Shown here one piece after another: positions 60,494 to 64,000 of a stretch of 64,000 bases of DNA. Under the pieces are notes generated by a model that saw only the letters and a program-made list of their open reading frames with translations, did no database searches and had not been told where the DNA came from. Numbering within the stretch: position 1 is the first letter of the stretch; each line of letters opens with the position of its first letter. The translations under genes were made by a program, and so were the position numbers. The stretch lies in contig NZ_JAGGKC010000004.1 of NCBI RefSeq assembly GCF_017873395.1, positions 84,722 to 148,721 on the forward strand, written 5' to 3'. This stretch comes from Youngiibacter multivorans (lineage in GTDB: Bacteria; Bacillota; Clostridia; Clostridiales; Clostridiaceae).

Positions 60494-60946
60494 TTATAGG
60501 TAAGTGCAATAGATTCGAGAACTTTCACCCCATGGATGGTAGCCTATACCGATATACTTGAATCCATACCGCTCATAGTAACCGACATGGTCCGTGCAAA
60601 GATACAGATGAGAAAATCCACCTTCCTGTGCATCTTTCTTTGCCTTATTCAATAAAATGGAACCATAGCCATTTCCCCTGAATTCTTTCTCAATGTATAA
60701 AGCGCAGACCCAGGGATACAGATCCATGCGGCTGATGAAATCATTGGTTATGAGTCCTGCACAACCGATTATTTTATTATTTTTCATCAACAGGTACCAT
60801 TGCGGCAGAGGACTGGAGGAAGTAATGCAATTGGCTATGCAGTCATCATAAACATTCATACTTTCAGGTGAAGCCCATTTGCTCTGGAAATACTTAATCG
60901 AAGATTCCTTGTATTCCGGAGAATTTTTTACTGAGATAACTTCCAT
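60494..60946 (-). CDS. GNAT-family N-acetyltransferase
   Basis: The 150-residue protein has the GNAT core: IIGCAGLITND, VCALYIEKEFRGNGYGSILLNKAKKDA (acetyl-CoA loop RGNGYG) and YYERYGFKYIG. Acceptor unknown. The ATG at 60946 is preferred over a GTG nine bases upstream that sits too close to AGAGG. Confidence 0.88.
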   Translation of the reverse strand: MEVISVKNSPEYKESSIKYFQSKWASPESMNVYDDCIANCITSSSPLPQWYLLMKNNKIIGCAGLITNDFISRMDLYPWVCALYIEKEFRGNGYGSILLNKAKKDAQEGGFSHLYLCTDHVGYYERYGFKYIGIGYHPWGESSRIYCTYL

Positions 60947-61023
60947 ATTCTTCACAACCTCTGCTAAATGATCATGGTTTCTTCGCTTTTATGTTGAACA
61001 ATAAAAGGCAGGAATCGTGTGAA

Positions 61024-61188
61024 CTAATTCTTTCTAGCTCGGTTCATACCTATGACTACACATACTAGTCCCAATATTGAAAACGCGCTGCTTCTACTTT
61101 CCCAATCAAAGATGTAACTAAGCGCATTAAAAAGAAGAAATATCAATCCAAGTACCGCCATGGTGTAACCTTGAAGCTGATTGTTCAT
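61024..61188 (-). CDS. Small two-helix membrane protein, unknown
   Basis: The 54-residue product has two hydrophobic helices (about 9-26 and 35-48) and a short DWESRSS turn, ending NRARKN. GGAG lies 9 bases before the ATG. It sits between the GNAT gene and the toxin-antitoxin locus. No homologue is recognised. Confidence 0.55.
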   Translation of the reverse strand: MNNQLQGYTMAVLGLIFLLFNALSYIFDWESRSSAFSILGLVCVVIGMNRARKN

Positions 61189-61500
61189 CTAAACCATCTC
61201 CATTACTCCAATATTCTGAAGTATTGTATTGATGCAGAATATTTTGCAAACATATATTTTCTTCATTATGATACAAGAATGAATTTGTTACAATACCAGT
61301 TTATCTGGCCCTGATTAAAGCTATAGGACTGTCAGACAATGCATACCTTATTTAGATATGAAAGAAGAGGATATTCGATTTCAAATGTCTGGTCGATGAT
61401 TTTGAAGCGAAATTTACGAACTCTTACAACCATCATATCAGGAACTACGTGTAAGTATTCGTACTTGTAGTATGTTATGGATATTCTGGATTTCCTGATT
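61189..61500. other. A+T-rich interval without a supported gene
   Basis: The stretch holds the upstream region of the 54-residue membrane protein. A 70-codon frame on the minus strand begins inside the adjoining terminator and lacks a ribosome site. Nothing else is recognised. Confidence 0.4.
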
Positions 61501-61527
61501 AAAAAAAGACACCTCGGCAGAAGTGTC
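61501..61527 (-). terminator. Terminator of the toxin-antitoxin operon
   Basis: GACAC/GTGTC arms around a 10-base loop, with seven Ts on the minus strand. Confidence 0.65.
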
Positions 61528-61584
61528 ATCTTGAATATCTGCAATATTGATCGAATTAAAAGTAGCCATCCCAGTTTGAAATGA

Positions 61585-61890
61585 TCAGCGAATCTCGATG
61601 TGTATTTCCTTTCCTAAGCTTTTTGCGATTTTTGCCAGGAAATCAAGTGAAGGATTATATGAGCCGCTTTCAAGTCTGGAAATATTGGATTTCCTGGTAC
61701 CAGCTCTCTTTGCAAGCTCCTCTTGGGTTATCTTCATATTTTTTCTTGCCTCGATAATCTGAGAGATAAGCTCATATCTCGGCTTAAGACGATCATATTC
61801 TTTCTGGAATTCAGCATCCTTCATAAGTTTAGCTTTGATTTCTTCAAGCTTTACCCCAGCTGTTCTTTTTTTTACATCAAGTTTATTCAT
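61585..61890 (-). CDS. HigA-type XRE antitoxin
   Basis: The 101-residue protein has a helical N-terminus and an HTH_3 domain: MKITQEELAKRAGTRKSNISRLESGSYNPSLDFLAKIAKSLG. It would neutralise the RelE-type toxin and repress the operon. It starts 8 bases before the end of the toxin gene, so the two overlap. The ATG at 61890 follows AAGGTG. Confidence 0.88.
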   Translation of the reverse strand: MNKLDVKKRTAGVKLEEIKAKLMKDAEFQKEYDRLKPRYELISQIIEARKNMKITQEELAKRAGTRKSNISRLESGSYNPSLDFLAKIAKSLGKEIHIEIR

Positions 61891-62248
61891 GTAGACACCT
61901 TCTTTCGTAATCCTCTTTGAATTTTCTGGCCTTGTCAATTTCTCTCGAAGGAGTGGCATTAGTCTTCTTTACGAAGCCATGGAGCAAGACAAATGTTGTA
62001 CCTGTATATGAAAAGTATAATACTCTGGAGATGTCAGTTGAAAACTTGACTCTAAGCTCAAATATACCTCGATTATCAGTTTCTTTAATAGGTTTAGTGT
62101 AAGGCTCTCTAAGGTTTGGTCCATGTTCCTTGAGCAGTTCAATTTCCCGAAAAGTTTTTGCCCTCAGTTTAGGAGGTAAGGATTCCTGAAAATCCAGTAA
62201 CGGGATTTCACGGTTTTCTTTTTGGTAGAATTCTACATCGTATGCCAA
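61883..62248 (-). CDS. HigB/RelE-type toxin (Gp49-like)
   Basis: The 121-residue protein resembles the phage-derived Gp49/HigB group: VEFYQKENREIPLLDFQESLP, EIELLKEHGPNLREPYTKPIK, GIFELRVKFSTDISRVLYF and LLHGFVKKTNATP with the late Lys residues. The family cleaves mRNA on the ribosome. The toxin-first order is typical of HigBA. A TTG start has GAGGTGA at the right distance. Confidence 0.88.
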   Translation of the reverse strand: MAYDVEFYQKENREIPLLDFQESLPPKLRAKTFREIELLKEHGPNLREPYTKPIKETDNRGIFELRVKFSTDISRVLYFSYTGTTFVLLHGFVKKTNATPSREIDKARKFKEDYERRCLHE

Positions 62249-62279
62249 AATTTCACCTCAATGAATCCTTCCCTAATCA

Positions 62280-62303
62280 TATGTTATCATATACGATAAC
62301 ATA
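62280..62303. promoter_or_regulatory. Operator of the toxin-antitoxin operon
   Basis: TATGTTATC and GATAACATA flank a 6-base centre, giving a perfect inverted repeat just upstream of the toxin start. It is probably bound by the XRE antitoxin. Confidence 0.65.
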
Positions 62304-62470
62304 GTTCAAGAATACTAGGCACATTTACTTATCAGAGTCCAACAAGTATCCAGTGCCAGGTCAAAACTTCTTATCTAGGCCTGAATCTTTGCTGTCTATG
62401 CATCTAAGATTATTATGCTCAGTTTTCAAGACATATTTCAGATTGAACCTGGTATTTGAATTTCGTGAAC

Positions 62471-62509
62471 AAAAAAGCTGCCCGTCACCTAAAGAGGTGA
62501 AGGACAGCT
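62471..62509 (-). terminator. Terminator of the symporter gene
   Basis: AGCTGTCC pairs with GGGCAGCT (G-U) around an inner TTCACC/GGTGA stem, and is followed by TTTTTTG on the minus strand. Confidence 0.8.
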
Positions 62510-62517
62510 CCTTTAAA

Positions 62518-63900
62518 CTATGCTGTTAATTCTTCCTTGTCACTGCTGTTGTAAACATCAAGGTCCAGCTCTCCAAGTCGCCTTGCAGTTACTACGCCAG
62601 CAACCATGGAGTCTGATACGTTGAGTGCTGTCCTAGCCATGTCGATGAGCGGCTCAATTGCAATCAGGAGTCCTACCAGGCCAACAGGCAGTCCCATTGA
62701 TGAGAGGACTGTGAGGGCTGCGAATGTTGCTCCACCACCGACTCCGGCTATGCCGAAGGAGCTGATGGCAGTGATCACTATGAGCTTCACTATGAAGGCA
62801 GCATCAATCGGAATTCCGGTGCCAACCGCTATCATTACTGCGAGCATGGCCGGGTAGATCCCTGCGCAACCGTTCTGGCCGATGCTGGTACCCAGTGAGG
62901 CTGAAAGGTTGGCTATTCCCTGAGATACACCAAGCTTTCCGACTTGTGTCTCAACATTCAGTGGAAGCGTGCCTGAGCTTGACCTTGACGAGAAGGCGAA
63001 GGACAGTGGTCCTGATGACTTCCTGAGGAACGTGAGGGGATTTAAACCGCTTGTGGCGATTATTGCAAGGTGTACCAGGAACATGATGGCAATGGCTGCA
63101 TATGAGGCTGCGACGAACTGGAGAAGCCTTGCTATCTCAGTAAAGTTGGAGGTTGCGACGAACCTGGTGATGAGGGCGAATATGCCATAAGGCGCAAGCC
63201 TAAGTACCATGGTAACCATCTTCATCACTATGTCATTCAGCATCGAGAGAAACGCCGTGAAGCTCTCAGAGACCTCTGGCTTCTTCCGCCTCAGGGATAC
63301 GGTGGCGAGTCCGAGGAATGCCGAGAAGAATACCACCGAAAGGGTAGCAGAGCTTCCCTGTCCTGTCATGGCGTAGAAGATGTTCCTCGGTATGATCTCA
63401 GTTATCTGGTCGGCTATGGGCCTTGCCTGGAAATCTGAGAGAGCCTTGACCAGGGCTTCGCTCCTTGCTGCTTCAGCCTGTCCTGAAATCAAAGTTCTTG
63501 AGTCAAGGCCGAAGATGAGGGCAGCTGCTATACCAATGGCTGCTGAAATCGCAGTGGTTATTAGCAGCACTGCAATTACTGAGCCTGCACTCTTTTTGAG
63601 GCTGTTTGTGTCCTGCTTCACTATTGCGGTTGTTATCGCTACAAAGACAAGGGGTATAACTATCATTCCAAGAAGCCTAACATATCCGTTTCCTGCTATG
63701 CCGAGAATGGTCATTGTCTCCTTTACAATCTCAGAGCTGCTCCCGAAGATGTACTGGAGTGCAGCACCTGAAACCAGACCGGCACCAAGTGCTGTCATGG
63801 TCCTTGCTGTGAAAGAAAAGTGCCTTTTCTGCATTGTGAAAAGCCCGTAAAGTATTGCTGAAAGGACCAGGATATTTACGATAATATATATTGTGTTCAT
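62518..63900 (-). CDS. tcyP: Dicarboxylate/amino acid:cation symporter, TcyP-like cystine uptake protein
   Basis: The 460-residue membrane protein belongs to the DAACS family. Visible are the serine-rich hairpin SFAFSSRSSSGTLPLNVE, the GQNGCAGIYPAMLAVMIAVG helix, and GIAGVGGGATFAALTVLSSMGLP. Length and the GQNGCAGIYP stretch fit Bacillus TcyP (about 463 residues), which imports L-cystine with sodium or protons. GGGAGG precedes the ATG. The last 100 bases of the window, upstream of it, show only a weak promoter-like TTGGAG-N17-AATATG. Confidence 0.85.
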   Translation of the reverse strand: MNTIYIIVNILVLSAILYGLFTMQKRHFSFTARTMTALGAGLVSGAALQYIFGSSSEIVKETMTILGIAGNGYVRLLGMIVIPLVFVAITTAIVKQDTNSLKKSAGSVIAVLLITTAISAAIGIAAALIFGLDSRTLISGQAEAARSEALVKALSDFQARPIADQITEIIPRNIFYAMTGQGSSATLSVVFFSAFLGLATVSLRRKKPEVSESFTAFLSMLNDIVMKMVTMVLRLAPYGIFALITRFVATSNFTEIARLLQFVAASYAAIAIMFLVHLAIIATSGLNPLTFLRKSSGPLSFAFSSRSSSGTLPLNVETQVGKLGVSQGIANLSASLGTSIGQNGCAGIYPAMLAVMIAVGTGIPIDAAFIVKLIVITAISSFGIAGVGGGATFAALTVLSSMGLPVGLVGLLIAIEPLIDMARTALNVSDSMVAGVVTARRLGELDLDVYNSSDKEELTA

Positions 63901-64000
63901 TTCTTCCTCCCTTAATTTAAACCAATTATCTCTTATTATCTCGGTATATCTTAGATTTCCATATTAACCTTATGAGAGCATACTCCAAGGATTAGGGCAT

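Noticed and set aside
61332..61544. 70-codon frame on the minus strand
   Set aside because: It starts inside the terminator of the toxin-antitoxin operon, has no ribosome site and encodes no recognisable motif.

Overview
The window looks like a chromosomal segment of an anaerobic, fermentative Firmicute of the class Clostridia. The basis is moderate G+C, strong GGAGG ribosome binding sites, T-box and GlcT-type RNA control, class III fructose bisphosphatase, butyrate kinase/phosphotransbutyrylase pairs, a 2-oxoacid:ferredoxin oxidoreductase, sigma-54 regulation and an Rnf-type cluster. A more exact placement (for example near Proteiniclasticum or Youngiibacter) would be a guess. No rRNA, tRNA, CRISPR array, prophage or insertion sequence was recognised.

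Layout. 1-3270: the 3' part of a DASS anion transporter, a membrane-anchored exported protein and an archaeal-type phosphoglycerate mutase. 3336-12258: an organic-acid energy module: buk-ptb, a cysteine-rich Crp/Fnr regulator, and a four-subunit 2-oxoacid:ferredoxin oxidoreductase followed by a TRAP transporter. Together they can import a 2-oxoacid, oxidise it to acyl-CoA, and recover ATP through acyl phosphate. 12352-22249: remains of a MerR regulator, a terpenoid-synthase-fold protein, then a tightly coupled operon of two GNAT-type transferases, a methyltransferase and four radical SAM proteins with cobalamin-binding-like N-termini. This resembles an uncharacterised biosynthetic or lipid-modification locus. 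22556-25213: a tartrate/D-malate-type dehydrogenase and a CcdA/TlpA thiol-redox pair. 25397-30985: a PAS/sigma-54 activator and its probable target operon (BKACE enzyme, 3-hydroxyacyl dehydrogenase, second buk-ptb). Repeated TGTAG-N7-CTACA sites and a consensus -24/-12 promoter link the two.

31122-53516 is mostly housekeeping and small accessory genes: glucose-type PTS with GlcT and its antiterminator hairpin, an ArsC/ArsD-like pair, Fbp, VOC dioxygenase, DUF1836, hemolysin III, M23 peptidase, YdbC, an SOS-box-controlled small gene, an LRR lipoprotein, ProS with a T-box, a DUF5050 lipoprotein, RtcB, sortase, IspF and a nitroreductase. 53836-58824 is an atypical Rnf-like cluster (C-D-G-E-A). 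It has no rnfB. The A and E subunits lack all four cysteines that hold the intramembrane [2Fe-2S] cluster in known Rnf/Nqr. An additional FMN-binding domain is fused to RnfD and another to RnfG. 58993-63900 holds small genes, a HigBA-type toxin-antitoxin pair and a TcyP-type cystine symporter.

The strongest candidates for undescribed biology are the cysteine-less, RnfB-less Rnf-like complex, the terpenoid-fold/multi-radical-SAM locus, and the sigma-54-controlled beta-keto-acid cleavage operon with its own ATP-yielding steps. All functions are inferred from sequence reading alone; no database search was run.
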